Counted from the first letter of the stretch, positions 1 through 7,619 are shown. The stretch is 64,000 nt of DNA from Actinomycetota bacterium (GCA_026393475.1 JAPLAA010000104.1:62001-126000); one strand, 5' to 3'. Notes: generated by a model from the sequence alone, not told the origin. Translations and numbers: made by a program.

Positions 1-117
1 GTGCCGATGGCCCGCTCCGGACACCCCGACGAGGTCGCCGGTGCCGTGCTCTGGCTCGCGTCGGCCGAGGCGAGCTACGTCACCGGCACGTTCATCGACG
101 TGAGCGGCGGGCGCTGA
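1..117 (+). CDS. Short-chain dehydrogenase/reductase, C-terminal end only (partial)
   Basis: Only the last 38 codons lie in the window; the gene begins upstream. The residues RSGHPDEVAGAVLWLAS followed by YVTG and a closing DVSGGR match the C-terminus of classical SDR enzymes, where YITG and VDGG close the Rossmann fold. These enzymes reduce or oxidise a small carbonyl or alcohol substrate with NAD(P)H. The catalytic Ser-Tyr-Lys residues and the cofactor loop are outside the window, so the substrate cannot be guessed. The stop is TGA at 115-117. Confidence 0.8.
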   Translation: MPMARSGHPDEVAGAVLWLASAEASYVTGTFIDVSGGR

Positions 118-118
118 C

Positions 119-151
119 CCCGACCGGCGCCCGACCGGCGCCCGACTGGCG
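119..151. repeat. 11-bp tandem repeat, three copies
   Basis: The unit CCCGACCGGCG occurs at 119-129 and 130-140, and a one-mismatch copy (CCCGACTGGCG) at 141-151, immediately after the SDR stop codon. No function is evident. Confidence 0.7.
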
Positions 152-211
152 CAGACCGGCTGTTCACCGGACAGTCACAGGGCGATGATCTCCCCCCGAC
201 GCGACGACAGG

Positions 212-217
212 TAGGTT
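212..217 (+). promoter_or_regulatory. Predicted -10 box TAGGTT of a leaderless promoter
   Basis: TAGGTT fits the TANNNT pattern seen before many genes here. It lies 9 nt before the ATG at 227, so transcription would start at about that ATG. This is why 227 rather than the ATG at 221 was chosen. Confidence 0.5.
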
Positions 218-226
218 CGCATGCAC

Positions 227-814
227 ATGCGGGCCGTCGTGATCGTCGCCAACCCCAACCCCACCAGCTTCAGCCATGCGATCGCCGCTCGGGTGCAGCT
301 CGGTCTGGAGTCGTCGGGTCACCAGGTCACCGTGCACGACCTGTACGCCGAGGGGTTCCGTGCGGCGATGACCGCGGAGGAACGCGAGGCGTACCACGGC
401 AACCTGCCGGTCGTCGATCCGCTGGTCGCCGAGCACATCGCCGACCTCAAGGACGCCCACACCCTGGTCTTCGTCTACCCCACCTGGTGGAGCTCCGTGC
501 CGGCGATCCTCAAGGGGTGGTTCGAGCGGGTGATGGTGCCCGGCGTGGGGTTCGTGTTCAACGAGCAGAACAAGGTGCGCCCGGGGCTCACCAACGTGCA
601 GCGGCTGGTGGGCATCACCACCTACGGCTCTCCGTGGCGCTACATCAAGACCATCAACGACAACGGCCGTCGCACCATCAAGCGCGCCCTCCGCCTGAGT
701 ACCGGCTGGGGCACGCGGAGCCGATGGTTGCCGCTGTACGGGATGGACACGATCAGCGTCGCGAAGCGCGATCGGTTCCTCGACAAGGTCGAGAAGATGG
801 CGAGGTCGCTGTGA
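227..814 (+). CDS. Flavodoxin-fold NAD(P)H oxidoreductase (NQO1/YwrO type), first of a tandem pair
   Basis: The 195-residue product belongs to the flavodoxin-like NAD(P)H dehydrogenase (quinone) family, which uses FMN or FAD for two-electron reduction of quinones or related electrophiles in the cytoplasm. Visible hallmarks are the N-terminal beta strand and phosphate loop (AVVIVANPNPTSFS), the family strand and turn VFVYPTWWSS, and ILKGWFERV, followed by a TYGSPW flavin-contact region. The gene overlaps the next, related gene by 4 nt (GTGA), so the two are almost certainly co-translated paralogues. An ATG at 221 would add two residues. The substrate is unknown. Confidence 0.85.
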   Translation: MRAVVIVANPNPTSFSHAIAARVQLGLESSGHQVTVHDLYAEGFRAAMTAEEREAYHGNLPVVDPLVAEHIADLKDAHTLVFVYPTWWSSVPAILKGWFERVMVPGVGFVFNEQNKVRPGLTNVQRLVGITTYGSPWRYIKTINDNGRRTIKRALRLSTGWGTRSRWLPLYGMDTISVAKRDRFLDKVEKMARSL

Positions 815-1410
815 AGAGCTACGTCGTGTTCTGCCATCCCACCCACGAGTCGTTCATCGGTTCGGCGCTCCAGCGCGTGCTCGCCGGTCTCGAGCGGGCC
901 GGTCACGAGGTCCGCGTGAGCGATCTCTACGCCGAGGGTTTCCGCCCCGAACTCGACGAGCACGACCGAGCGGTGCACCTCACCGACCACCGGCAGCGTC
1001 CCGAGTTGCGCCCCGACATCGCCGGCTACGTCGAGAACCTCCGCTGGTGCGACACCCTGATCATGGTCTACCCCACCTGGTGGGCCGGGCAGCCGGCCAT
1101 GTTGAAGGGCTGGTTCGACCGCGTCTGGGTGATGGGCGTCGCCTGGGATCTGCCCGAGGGCGCCAACCGGATCCGCCCGTTGCTGCGCAACATCCACTCG
1201 CTGGTGGCGGTCACGAGCCACGGCTCGTCGAAGTGGGTCAACGCGATCGAGGGCGAGACCGGCAAGCGGACGATGACGCGAGCGCTGCGCTTCGCGTGCA
1301 ACGTCCGGTGCCGCACGCACTGGATCGCCTTCTACACGATCGACCGTGCGAGCCAGGGCGCCCGGGTCGCGTTCCTCGACCGGGTCGAGCGACGCATGGC
1401 CAAGCTCTGA
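811..1410 (+). CDS. Flavodoxin-fold NAD(P)H oxidoreductase, second of a tandem pair
   Basis: The product has 199 residues and is a paralogue of the preceding gene; both share DLYAEGFRP-type and YPTWW...LKGWFDRV blocks. The GTG at 811 is chosen because it overlaps the previous stop codon in the GTGA arrangement and opens directly on the first beta strand (SYVVFCHPTHESF). A longer frame reaching back into the upstream gene is only a shadow. Two adjacent paralogues may form a heterodimer, because this family acts as dimers with active sites at the interface; that is inference. The gene ends convergently with the anti-sigma gene. Confidence 0.85.
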   Translation: MKSYVVFCHPTHESFIGSALQRVLAGLERAGHEVRVSDLYAEGFRPELDEHDRAVHLTDHRQRPELRPDIAGYVENLRWCDTLIMVYPTWWAGQPAMLKGWFDRVWVMGVAWDLPEGANRIRPLLRNIHSLVAVTSHGSSKWVNAIEGETGKRTMTRALRFACNVRCRTHWIAFYTIDRASQGARVAFLDRVERRMAKL

Positions 1411-1412
1411 TG

Positions 1413-1440
1413 CAGCGCTGATCCATTCGGATCAGCGCTG
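1413..1440. terminator. Bidirectional hairpin between convergent genes
   Basis: A perfect 12-bp stem (CAGCGCTGATCC at 1413-1424, its complement at 1429-1440) closes a 4-nt loop ATTC. It sits between the stop codons of two convergent genes at 1410 and 1452. There is no run of T, so it would be a factor-dependent or non-canonical terminator serving both strands. Confidence 0.6.
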
Positions 1441-1451
1441 ATCAGTGCTGA

Positions 1452-2222
1452 TCAGGCAGACGCCACCGTGCCGGCGAAGGCGCCGTCGGGGTTGCCGTTC
1501 GACACCACGCCACCGGCGGGCTCGATCGTCACCACGAGCTGCGAGACGGGCTCGCCGTCCGAGCTGAACAGTTCGCTCTCCGGGTTGGTGCCGGGCACGC
1601 CGAGCGAGATGACCTGCTCACCGATCACGCCCCACAGCTGGTACGTCTGGTCGGATGCCAGTGCGGGCAGGCCCTCACCGAGGAGGAAGCCGTGACCGTC
1701 CTGGTCGATGATCACCTCGGCACCCACCACGCCGTCGGCGTTGGCGAGCTGGGCGAACTGCGAGTCGCGGTCGGCTCGGGCGTCGGACACGGCCGCGGCC
1801 AACGGCTGCTGGTCGGTCTCGTCACCGGCGATCACCGTGACCGCGACGACGGCGACGATCGCCGCCGCGGCAGACGCCGCCACCCATGACCCGGCCGTCC
1901 GCCACCGGCGAGCGGCGGCGCGCGACGCCGAGCGCTCGCGCCGGTCGTCGTCGAGGGCCATCACCGAGGCGAGCTGCCCCGTCGGACGGGGCGGCTCACC
2001 GGAGCTCTCGAGGTTCGCAGCGATGCGATCCCACAACCCGTCGGGTGCCGCCATGCCCGACCACGCCAGCATCGTGGCGACCTCGCGGTGCTCGGCCACT
2101 TCCTGCCGGGCACGGGGGCTGATGAGGAGGTACTGCTCGACGGCACGACGCTCCTCGTCGCTGACGGCATCGAGCGCGTAGGCGCCGAGCAGTTCGTCGA
2201 GTTCGAGTTCTTCAGCGCTCAT
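1452..2222 (-). CDS. rskA: Anti-sigma-K factor, RskA family
   Basis: The protein has 256 residues. Residues 1-70 form a cytoplasmic anti-sigma domain (ELDELLGAYALDAV...). A single membrane segment lies at about 113-133, and the remaining 120 residues form the extracytoplasmic RskA domain, including the family block YQLWGV near a segment rich in Gly and Val. RskA-type proteins hold an ECF sigma factor at the membrane until regulated proteolysis releases it. The start ATG overlaps the stop of the sigma gene by 4 nt (ATGA), the normal sigma/anti-sigma arrangement. The releasing signal is unknown. Confidence 0.9.
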   Translation of the reverse strand: MSAEELELDELLGAYALDAVSDEERRAVEQYLLISPRARQEVAEHREVATMLAWSGMAAPDGLWDRIAANLESSGEPPRPTGQLASVMALDDDRRERSASRAAARRWRTAGSWVAASAAAAIVAVVAVTVIAGDETDQQPLAAAVSDARADRDSQFAQLANADGVVGAEVIIDQDGHGFLLGEGLPALASDQTYQLWGVIGEQVISLGVPGTNPESELFSSDGEPVSQLVVTIEPAGGVVSNGNPDGAFAGTVASA

Positions 2223-2839
2223 GCGTCACCCACCGTCACACCCGAGGAGGCGAGCTCGGCGCGCAGACGCTTCAACCCGATCCTGATCCGACTCTTCACT
2301 GTGCCTTCGGGCTCGCCGAGCTCGAGGGCGACCTCGCGGTACGTACGACCGCCGAAGTATGCCAGCTCGACCGCAGCCCGCTCGCCGGGATGGAGCTTCT
2401 CCATCGCCGCTCGGACGTGCTCGGCGAGGGCGAGATCCCACACCGCTCGGTCGAGGTCGTAGCCGCTCTCGGCCGCCTCGCGGGCATCGCGCTCTTCGCG
2501 CTTGCGGCGCGACGACTCCGAGCGGAGCACGTCGACCGAGCGGCTGTGCGCCTGTGCCAGCAGAAAGCTGCGCAGGCTGCCGCGCTCGGGATCGAATCGT
2601 TCGGGATGGTTCCAGAGGCGGAGGAACACCTCTTGCACCACCTCTTCGGCCCTGGCCTGGTCGGAGAGGATCCGGCGTGCCAGGCCGAACACGGCCCCGG
2701 CATGCCGGCGGTACACCTCGCCGAGCGCCTCTTGTTGAAACCGCGCCAACGCGAGCACGAGGCCCGGGTCGGACGCAGCTGTCAGATCGTCACGCACGCC
2801 TTCTGTACGGAGTGGCGACGGATCCGGATCACGATTCAT
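2219..2839 (-). CDS. sigK: ECF RNA polymerase sigma factor, SigK-like
   Basis: The 206-residue protein carries sigma region 2 (AEEVVQEVFLRLWNHPERFD, then RSFLLAQAHSRSVDVLR) at about 65-125 and region 4 with a helix-turn-helix (FGGRTYREVALELGEPEGTV) at about 155-200. No region 3 is present, as expected for ECF factors. Its start lies inside the last 11 nt of the upstream methyltransferase gene, and its end overlaps rskA by 4 nt, so the three genes are probably one transcript. A GGGGGA run 8 nt before the ATG can serve as ribosome binding site. SigK usually controls envelope or redox genes; the local regulon is unknown. Confidence 0.9.
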   Translation of the reverse strand: MNRDPDPSPLRTEGVRDDLTAASDPGLVLALARFQQEALGEVYRRHAGAVFGLARRILSDQARAEEVVQEVFLRLWNHPERFDPERGSLRSFLLAQAHSRSVDVLRSESSRRKREERDAREAAESGYDLDRAVWDLALAEHVRAAMEKLHPGERAAVELAYFGGRTYREVALELGEPEGTVKSRIRIGLKRLRAELASSGVTVGDA

Positions 2840-4064
2840 CCGCGGGTCCCCCGGACGTGTTCCGTTCGAACCGGCCGACGACCTCGACGTGGTGCGTCTG
2901 AGGGAACAGGTCGAGGGTCGTGGCCCGGGTCAACCGGTAGCCGGCCTCGCCGAGCAGCGCCGCGTCCCGGGCGAACGCGACCGGGTCGCACCCCACGAGC
3001 AGCACCATCGGCGCACCGGTCGCCACCAACACCGCCGTGGCATCACGGCCGAGTCCGTGCCGTGACGGATCGGCGATCACGACGTCGACCGGCGACGGTG
3101 TCCACGTCTCGACCGGGCTGCAGACCACCTCGGCGTCGAGATCGGCGAGGTTCACGGCCGCGTCGGCGCACGCCGCGGCCGACCCTTCGACGACGATGAA
3201 CGTCGCATCGGGCGCGGTGGTCGCCAACGAGCCGGCGAACAGCCCGATCCCGCCGTAGGCGTCCAGCACCGTTCGGGCGCCCGCCAGCGTGTCGCCCCCC
3301 GACTCGCGGACGGTGTCGACCAGCAGTTCCGCCGCCGCCGGACCCGACTGGAAGAACGACTCGCCGCTCACCCGGTACCGGCGGCCGGCCACCACCTCGT
3401 GCACCACGGCGTCGGGCCCCACGGTGACGTCGGACCCCAGACCATCCGGCACGACCCGCTCGCCCGGCCTCGCGGTGGTCCACCAGACGCTCCGCTCGCC
3501 CGTCGCCGCGCTCACGCGGAGCGACACCTCGTCGGCTCCGACGAAGCGGGCACCGTGGACGAGCTCGTCGAGGAGCGGGTGCGCGACGAGGCAGTGGTCG
3601 AGCGGGACCGGCTCGTTGGTGCGCGGCCGTCGCAGCGACACCCGCCCCGCCCGGTCGACAGCGACGCGCATCGAGGTCCGATACGCCGATGACGGCACCG
3701 ATCCGCCGACGGTGACGTCGACGTCGGGCATCCTGGCGGTCCGTCGGAGCGCCTCGCGCACGACCTCGACCTTGAGCGCCGCCTGCTGGGCCGGGTCGGC
3801 GTGCTGCCAGTCGCACCCGCCGCATCCCCGCCGGAGCGCGGCGCACGGCGGGGACACCCGTGCCGGCGCCGGGGTGAGCACCTCGACGAGCTCGCCGCGG
3901 GCGAAGTCGCGCTTGGCCGTCACGAGCCGAACGGCAACCTCCTCGCCGGGCAGCACGCCGGGCACGAACACCACTCGACCACTCGCCTCACGAGCGAGAC
4001 CATCACCGCCCGCGACCACCTGTTCGATGCGCAACCGCACGTGCTGCTGGGGAACCGAGGCCAC
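2829..4064 (-). CDS. Class I SAM-dependent RNA (uracil-5-)-methyltransferase, TrmA/RlmD family
   Basis: The protein has 411 residues. It opens with a TRAM-like RNA-binding region (RIEQVVAGGDGLAR...FVPGVLPGE). A cysteine cluster follows (CAALRRGCGGCDWQH) that in this family binds a 4Fe-4S cluster. The C-terminal half has FFQSGP, the SAM site (LDAYGGIGLFAG), DPSRHGLG and the catalytic cysteine in VGCDP, then FPQTHHVE. The enzyme methylates a specific uridine in 23S rRNA or tRNA; which one cannot be told from sequence. The GTG at 4064 is chosen because the family homology starts there, although the frame stays open far upstream. It is divergent from rpe with a 33-bp gap. Confidence 0.85.
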   Translation of the reverse strand: MASVPQQHVRLRIEQVVAGGDGLAREASGRVVFVPGVLPGEEVAVRLVTAKRDFARGELVEVLTPAPARVSPPCAALRRGCGGCDWQHADPAQQAALKVEVVREALRRTARMPDVDVTVGGSVPSSAYRTSMRVAVDRAGRVSLRRPRTNEPVPLDHCLVAHPLLDELVHGARFVGADEVSLRVSAATGERSVWWTTARPGERVVPDGLGSDVTVGPDAVVHEVVAGRRYRVSGESFFQSGPAAAELLVDTVRESGGDTLAGARTVLDAYGGIGLFAGSLATTAPDATFIVVEGSAAACADAAVNLADLDAEVVCSPVETWTPSPVDVVIADPSRHGLGRDATAVLVATGAPMVLLVGCDPVAFARDAALLGEAGYRLTRATTLDLFPQTHHVEVVGRFERNTSGGPADES

Positions 4065-4084
4065 GTCTGCAGCGTAGGCACGGC

Positions 4085-4090
4085 TACCCT
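4085..4090 (+). promoter_or_regulatory. Predicted -10 box TACCCT of leaderless rpe promoter
   Basis: TACCCT lies 7 nt before the GTG at 4098 in the 33-bp gap between divergent genes. Confidence 0.5.
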
Positions 4091-4097
4091 CGCTCGC

Positions 4098-4868
4098 GTG
4101 TCCGGCTCCACCCGTCAACCCTCCGATCCGACCTCCGATCCGAGCTCCGATCCGACCTCCGCGCCCGTGCCGGACCCGACATCCGGGCCGCGCATCGAGA
4201 TCGCCCCCAGCGTGCTCCCCGTCGACTTCAGCAAGCTCGGCGAGGAGGTCGCCGCGCTCGAAGCAGCCGGGGTCGATCGCATCCAGTGGGACGTGATGGA
4301 CGGCCAGTTCGTGCCGAACCTCACGTTCGGACCGTCGGTGATCGCGTCGGCCCGGCGGCACACCTCGCTGCCGTTCGAGGCGCATCTCATGGTCTACACA
4401 CCCGACGTGATGGCAGCCGAGTACGTCGCTGCCGGCTGCTCCCGGCTCATCGTCCACGCCGAGGCGTGCACCCATCTCCACCGCACCCTGGCGAACATCG
4501 CATCCCTCGGTGCGACGGCCTCGGTCGCGCTCAACCCGGCCACGCCCGCGTCCGCGATCGCCCACGTGCTCGACCTCGTCGACATGGTGCTCGTGATGAC
4601 CGTCAACCCGGGGTTCGGTGGCCAGGCCTACATCGGCACCATGGAGCCCAAGATCCGCGAGGTGCGCGACATGATCGAGCGCGCCGGTCTCGGTGACCGT
4701 GTCGATCTCGAGGTCGACGGCGGCATCGGACCGGCCACCATCGCCGGCGCAGCGGCCGCCGGCGCGAACATCCTCGTCGCCGGCAGCGCCCTGTTCCGCG
4801 ACCCCGAGGGCCTCTCGCACGCGGTGAGCGACCTCCGCGCCACGGCCACGGCCGCCTTCCGGCGCTGA
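4098..4868 (+). CDS. rpe: Ribulose-phosphate 3-epimerase
   Basis: Rpe interconverts ribulose 5-phosphate and xylulose 5-phosphate in the pentose phosphate pathway. The TIM barrel starts at about residue 33 (IEIAPSVLPVDF) and shows the metal and catalytic signatures: WDVMDGQFVPN, the histidine of AHLMV, VMTVNPGFGGQ and LEVDGGI. With the GTG at 4098 the product is 256 residues and has an odd Ser/Asp/Pro/Thr repeat in its first 30 residues. A second GTG at 4167 would give 233 residues, nearer the usual length of about 220. I favour 4098 because a -10 box sits 7 nt before it. Confidence 0.92.
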   Translation: MSGSTRQPSDPTSDPSSDPTSAPVPDPTSGPRIEIAPSVLPVDFSKLGEEVAALEAAGVDRIQWDVMDGQFVPNLTFGPSVIASARRHTSLPFEAHLMVYTPDVMAAEYVAAGCSRLIVHAEACTHLHRTLANIASLGATASVALNPATPASAIAHVLDLVDMVLVMTVNPGFGGQAYIGTMEPKIREVRDMIERAGLGDRVDLEVDGGIGPATIAGAAAAGANILVAGSALFRDPEGLSHAVSDLRATATAAFRR

Positions 4869-4962
4869 CGGCGCCGACTACCTCTGACGGCGACCGGCGG
4901 CGGCAGCCGAACGATCAGCCGATCCGGTCGAGCCCCGACGTCGCCGCCTTCCGGCGCTGACG
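4851..4962. repeat. Two exact 20-bp direct copies spanning the rpe 3' end
   Basis: GCCGCCTTCCGGCGCTGACG occurs at 4851-4870, covering the rpe stop codon, and again at 4943-4962, inside the 3' end of the convergent membrane-protein gene. The copies are 92 bp apart. Confidence 0.75.
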
Positions 4963-5703
4963 TCGCGTCGGCCGATCGGTGCGGCTCAGGTCGCGCAGCG
5001 ACCGCCCGAGGGCGAAGAACAGGTGCTTCACCACGACCAGCCCGAGCAGCACCAGGAACGCGGCGCCCACCGGGGCCAGGATCGCCCTGACGATGCGCCT
5101 CTCGGCGTCCTTGAGCGGCGTCAGCACCCCGGTCTCGACGCTCGACCCGTCGAGCAGGAGGGTGCGCACCGGCGTGTCCACCCGGGGGCAGTCGACGTCG
5201 GCATCGTCGGCGCCCGCGATCTCGTTCCCGCCGAACAGCGGCGCCGGTGCGCGAACGGTGGAGGCGAGCACCCGCAGGTCGGGATCGACGGCGGCGCCGA
5301 CGATGTAGCGCTGGCCGACCGACAGGAACCGCACCTCGTCGCCGTAGCGGACGTCGATCATGCCGCCGACCGAGAACCCGTCGATCGAACCCGACAGCAC
5401 CTGTTCCACCTCGTACCGCCCGGTCACCGCGTCGTTGATGATCATCTTGCCGATGAACACCACCTGCTCGACCGACGGCGCCACGCAACCGGCGGGCACC
5501 GGGATGAGCCGGGAACTGTCGGCCTCCTGATCCTCGATCGGTGGCAGCGACGGCACCGGTACGGGGTCGGGCAACTCCCCCGCCATCACCGTCCCGAGTG
5601 GCCGGCCGGCGACGACGGCGAGCACCGCGAACGCGACGACCGTGCCGAACCTCAGCCATGCCGCGGGCCGCGGCGCGCGGCGAAGGCTTCGGCGGACGGA
5701 CAT
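4915..5703 (-). CDS. Two-pass or anchored membrane protein of unknown function
   Basis: I do not recognise this 262-residue protein. It has a basic N-terminus and a hydrophobic segment at about 17-40, which may be a signal anchor. A central domain of about 160 residues follows, with three cysteines and the segment FIGKMIINDAVTGRYEVEQVLSG, suggesting an extracytoplasmic beta-rich fold. A second membrane helix lies at about 208-230, before a highly basic cytoplasmic tail (RPTRRQRRKAA). A -10-like TAGCGT lies 8 nt before the ATG. It is convergent with rpe. The coding signature is strong. Confidence 0.75.
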   Translation of the reverse strand: MSVRRSLRRAPRPAAWLRFGTVVAFAVLAVVAGRPLGTVMAGELPDPVPVPSLPPIEDQEADSSRLIPVPAGCVAPSVEQVVFIGKMIINDAVTGRYEVEQVLSGSIDGFSVGGMIDVRYGDEVRFLSVGQRYIVGAAVDPDLRVLASTVRAPAPLFGGNEIAGADDADVDCPRVDTPVRTLLLDGSSVETGVLTPLKDAERRIVRAILAPVGAAFLVLLGLVVVKHLFFALGRSLRDLSRTDRPTRRQRRKAATSGLDRIG

Positions 5704-5711
5704 CGGCCCGA

Positions 5712-5717
5712 ACGCTA
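5712..5717 (-). promoter_or_regulatory. Predicted -10 box TAGCGT (minus strand)
   Basis: Read on the minus strand, TAGCGT lies 8 nt before the ATG at 5703, consistent with a leaderless transcript. Confidence 0.5.
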
Positions 5718-5769
5718 GTGACCCGCCCGCCTCAACGGGTGGCAGGGCACCGTCGGTCGACGGGGCCGA

Positions 5770-6543
5770 TCAGCGACCCTCGAACTTCGGTGTCCGCTTC
5801 TCCACGAAGGCACGGATCGCCTCGACGGTGTCCTGCGTCGAGAAGTTCACCGTCTGCGCCGCACCCTCGTCGTCGAGCGCCTCTTCGAGGGTGACGTTCA
5901 TCGAGTTGTTCAGCATCCGCTTGGTCATGGCCACGGCGAGCGGCGGGCCGCCGGCCAGGCGCTGCGCCCAGTCGTCGACGAACGCGTCGAGGTCGGCGTC
6001 GTCGACGACCCGGTTGACGAGACCGATGCGCTCGGCCTCCGCTGCGTCGATGATGTCGGCGAAGAACGCGAGTTCCTTGGCGCGGTGCAGGCCCACCCGT
6101 CGAGGCAGGATCCACGTGCCACCGAAGTCGACCGACAGGCCACGCTTGGCGAAGATCTCCGAGAACCGGGCGTTCGTCGACGCGACGACCAGGTCGCACC
6201 CGAGCGCCAGGTTGCACCCCGCCCCTACGGCCACGCCGCGCACCTTTGCGATGACGGGCTGGGGCAGGCGGGCGAGGGCGAGGCAGACGTCGGCCACGTG
6301 CCGCATGGCTGCCAACTGGTGCACCTGCGGGCCGTCACCGCGGGCCGTGAGGTCGGCACCGGAGCAGAACGCCCCGCCGGCGCCGGTGATCACGACCGCG
6401 CGGTCGGTGCTGCTCGCGCCGATCTCGCGGAAGGTCGCGAGCAGTTCGTCCCACATCACCCCGTTGATGGCGTTCTTCTTCGCCGGTCGGTCGAGGGTGA
6501 TGGTGACGATGCCGTCGGTGCGTTGGACGTCGATGGTTTCCAC
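5770..6543 (-). CDS. Enoyl-CoA hydratase/isomerase (crotonase) family protein
   Basis: The 257-residue crotonase-fold enzyme shows the CoA/oxyanion-hole loops ITGAGGAFCSGADL and GVAVGAGCNLALGCDLV. At the position of the catalytic acid it has an aspartate in GLSVDFGGTWILPRRVG, a pattern nearer to PaaG-type isomerases than to hydratases with two glutamates. It would therefore isomerise or hydrate an unsaturated acyl-CoA; the substrate is unknown. The GTG at 6543 is selected because TAACGT lies 8 nt upstream and homology starts at VETIDV; an upstream ATG at 6591 only adds an unconserved tail. It is divergent from the next gene. Confidence 0.85.
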   Translation of the reverse strand: METIDVQRTDGIVTITLDRPAKKNAINGVMWDELLATFREIGASSTDRAVVITGAGGAFCSGADLTARGDGPQVHQLAAMRHVADVCLALARLPQPVIAKVRGVAVGAGCNLALGCDLVVASTNARFSEIFAKRGLSVDFGGTWILPRRVGLHRAKELAFFADIIDAAEAERIGLVNRVVDDADLDAFVDDWAQRLAGGPPLAVAMTKRMLNNSMNVTLEEALDDEGAAQTVNFSTQDTVEAIRAFVEKRTPKFEGR

Positions 6544-6551
6544 GCGCGGCG

Positions 6552-6557
6552 ACGTTA
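6552..6557 (-). promoter_or_regulatory. Predicted -10 box TAACGT (minus strand)
   Basis: TAACGT on the minus strand lies 8 nt before the GTG at 6543 and fixes the preferred start of the crotonase gene. Confidence 0.5.
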
Positions 6558-6651
6558 CCGATCGGTCGTCGTTCCGGCGCCATTCGGGCAACGATCCGCC
6601 GGCACCTCTCCTTCGCCGGTCCGCGCAGGTTCTGCACAGGGGAGACCGAAG

Positions 6652-6657
6652 TAGGCT
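6652..6657 (+). promoter_or_regulatory. Predicted -10 box TAGGCT
   Basis: TAGGCT lies 9 nt before the ATG at 6667. Confidence 0.5.
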
Positions 6658-6666
6658 CTCGGCACC

Positions 6667-7107
6667 ATGTCTCGTCCTGCAAAGCGGCTGGGTCTGATCG
6701 CGATCGCGATCCTCGCCTACTACGTCATCCTCGTCGGAGTGTGGGCGAGCCGTCCGTTGGAGGACTCGGTGCCCGTCGGCCTCGACTGGACGCCCACCGT
6801 GCTCGTGCCGCCCAAGGGGCAGCAGTTGGTGTCACAGCGGGTGGACTGCAACACCTTGTTCTCGGGTGATGCCCGTCCCGACGAACCGCTGCCCGCCCTC
6901 ACCGAGCAGCCGAAGGGTCGCGACGCGCTGGCCTTCCAGCGCGAGCCGTGCGTGCTCGTGCACACCGATGCGCAGCGGAACTTCGCGATCAACACGATCG
7001 CCGTGGTGGCGCTGCTCGGCGGGCTCGGGTTCGTCGCCCGCCGATCCAAGCGCGACGGCGAGGGCGACCAGGTCGCCGCTGCGCGGACGGCTGTCGGCGC
7101 AGGCTGA
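6667..7107 (+). CDS. Small two-helix membrane protein, unknown function
   Basis: The 146-residue protein has an N-terminal membrane helix (about 8-28) and a second helix at about 112-130, followed by a short charged tail. The loop between them (about 80 residues) carries two cysteines and would lie outside the cell if the N-terminus is inside. No family is recognised. Its stop codon overlaps the start of a 36-residue membrane peptide by one base (TGATG), so the two are translationally coupled and may act together. Confidence 0.75.
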   Translation: MSRPAKRLGLIAIAILAYYVILVGVWASRPLEDSVPVGLDWTPTVLVPPKGQQLVSQRVDCNTLFSGDARPDEPLPALTEQPKGRDALAFQREPCVLVHTDAQRNFAINTIAVVALLGGLGFVARRSKRDGEGDQVAAARTAVGAG

Positions 7108-7217
7108 TGGGCTTCAACCCGAACCGGAGGCGAGTGGCCCGCACGACCGACTTCGTCTTCGTCGCCGCAGCGGTCATCGCCGTCATCGCCCTGGTGGTCT
7201 GGACCGCGTTCGGCTGA
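7107..7217 (+). CDS. 36-residue single-pass membrane protein
   Basis: The ATG at 7107 overlaps the stop of the preceding gene in a TGATG junction. The peptide begins MGFNPNRRRVARTTD, a basic, Asn/Arg-rich cytoplasmic head, and continues into one strong membrane helix (FVFVAAAVIAVIALVVWTAF). Strict G/C third positions and the overlap support a real gene despite its size. Its role is unknown; a small partner subunit of the upstream membrane protein is the simplest guess. Confidence 0.65.
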   Translation: MGFNPNRRRVARTTDFVFVAAAVIAVIALVVWTAFG

Positions 7218-7223
7218 CGGCCA

Positions 7224-7619
7224 TCAGAACGCGTGTGGGATCCACTCCAGCCTGGTTCCCGTGATCGCGACGACGTCGAAGCGCATGTCGCCCCGTCGGT
7301 CCGGATGCTCGGCGAACCATCGCGCCGCCAGCATCCGTAGCGTCTGCTGCTTGTGCTCGCCGACCGCTGCCGAGGCGGCCCCGAATCGATCGGTCGACCG
7401 CGCCTTCACCTCGACGAACACCACCGTCTCGCCGTCGAGGACCACGAGGTCGAGCTCACCGCGGTCGCATCGCCAGTTCCGGTCGACGACGACGCACCCT
7501 CGTCGCTCGTACCACGCCGCGGCCTGCAGTTCGCCCCACCGCCCGAGGGCCTGGTTGCTGCGCCGGACCGCCGGCCGTCCCGCCGGGACGGCGTCGTTCG
7601 GTCGGTGTCGTTCGCCCAT
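7224..7619 (-). CDS. yraN: YraN family (UPF0102) predicted endonuclease
   Basis: The 131-residue protein has the restriction-endonuclease-like core of UPF0102: a Gly-rich helix start (ALGRWGELQAAAWYERRG), then GELDLVVLD and VFVEVKAR, which contain the Asp...Glu-X-Lys metal triad. The family accompanies DNA repair genes but its substrate is not settled. The ATG at 7619 is used because GGAGG lies 6 nt upstream; an upstream start at 7721 would add 34 poorly conserved residues. In other actinobacteria yraN lies close to rplS, rnhB and DUF2469; here about 5 kb of transporter and hydrolase genes separates it from DUF2469. Confidence 0.85.
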   Translation of the reverse strand: MGERHRPNDAVPAGRPAVRRSNQALGRWGELQAAAWYERRGCVVVDRNWRCDRGELDLVVLDGETVVFVEVKARSTDRFGAASAAVGEHKQQTLRMLAARWFAEHPDRRGDMRFDVVAITGTRLEWIPHAF

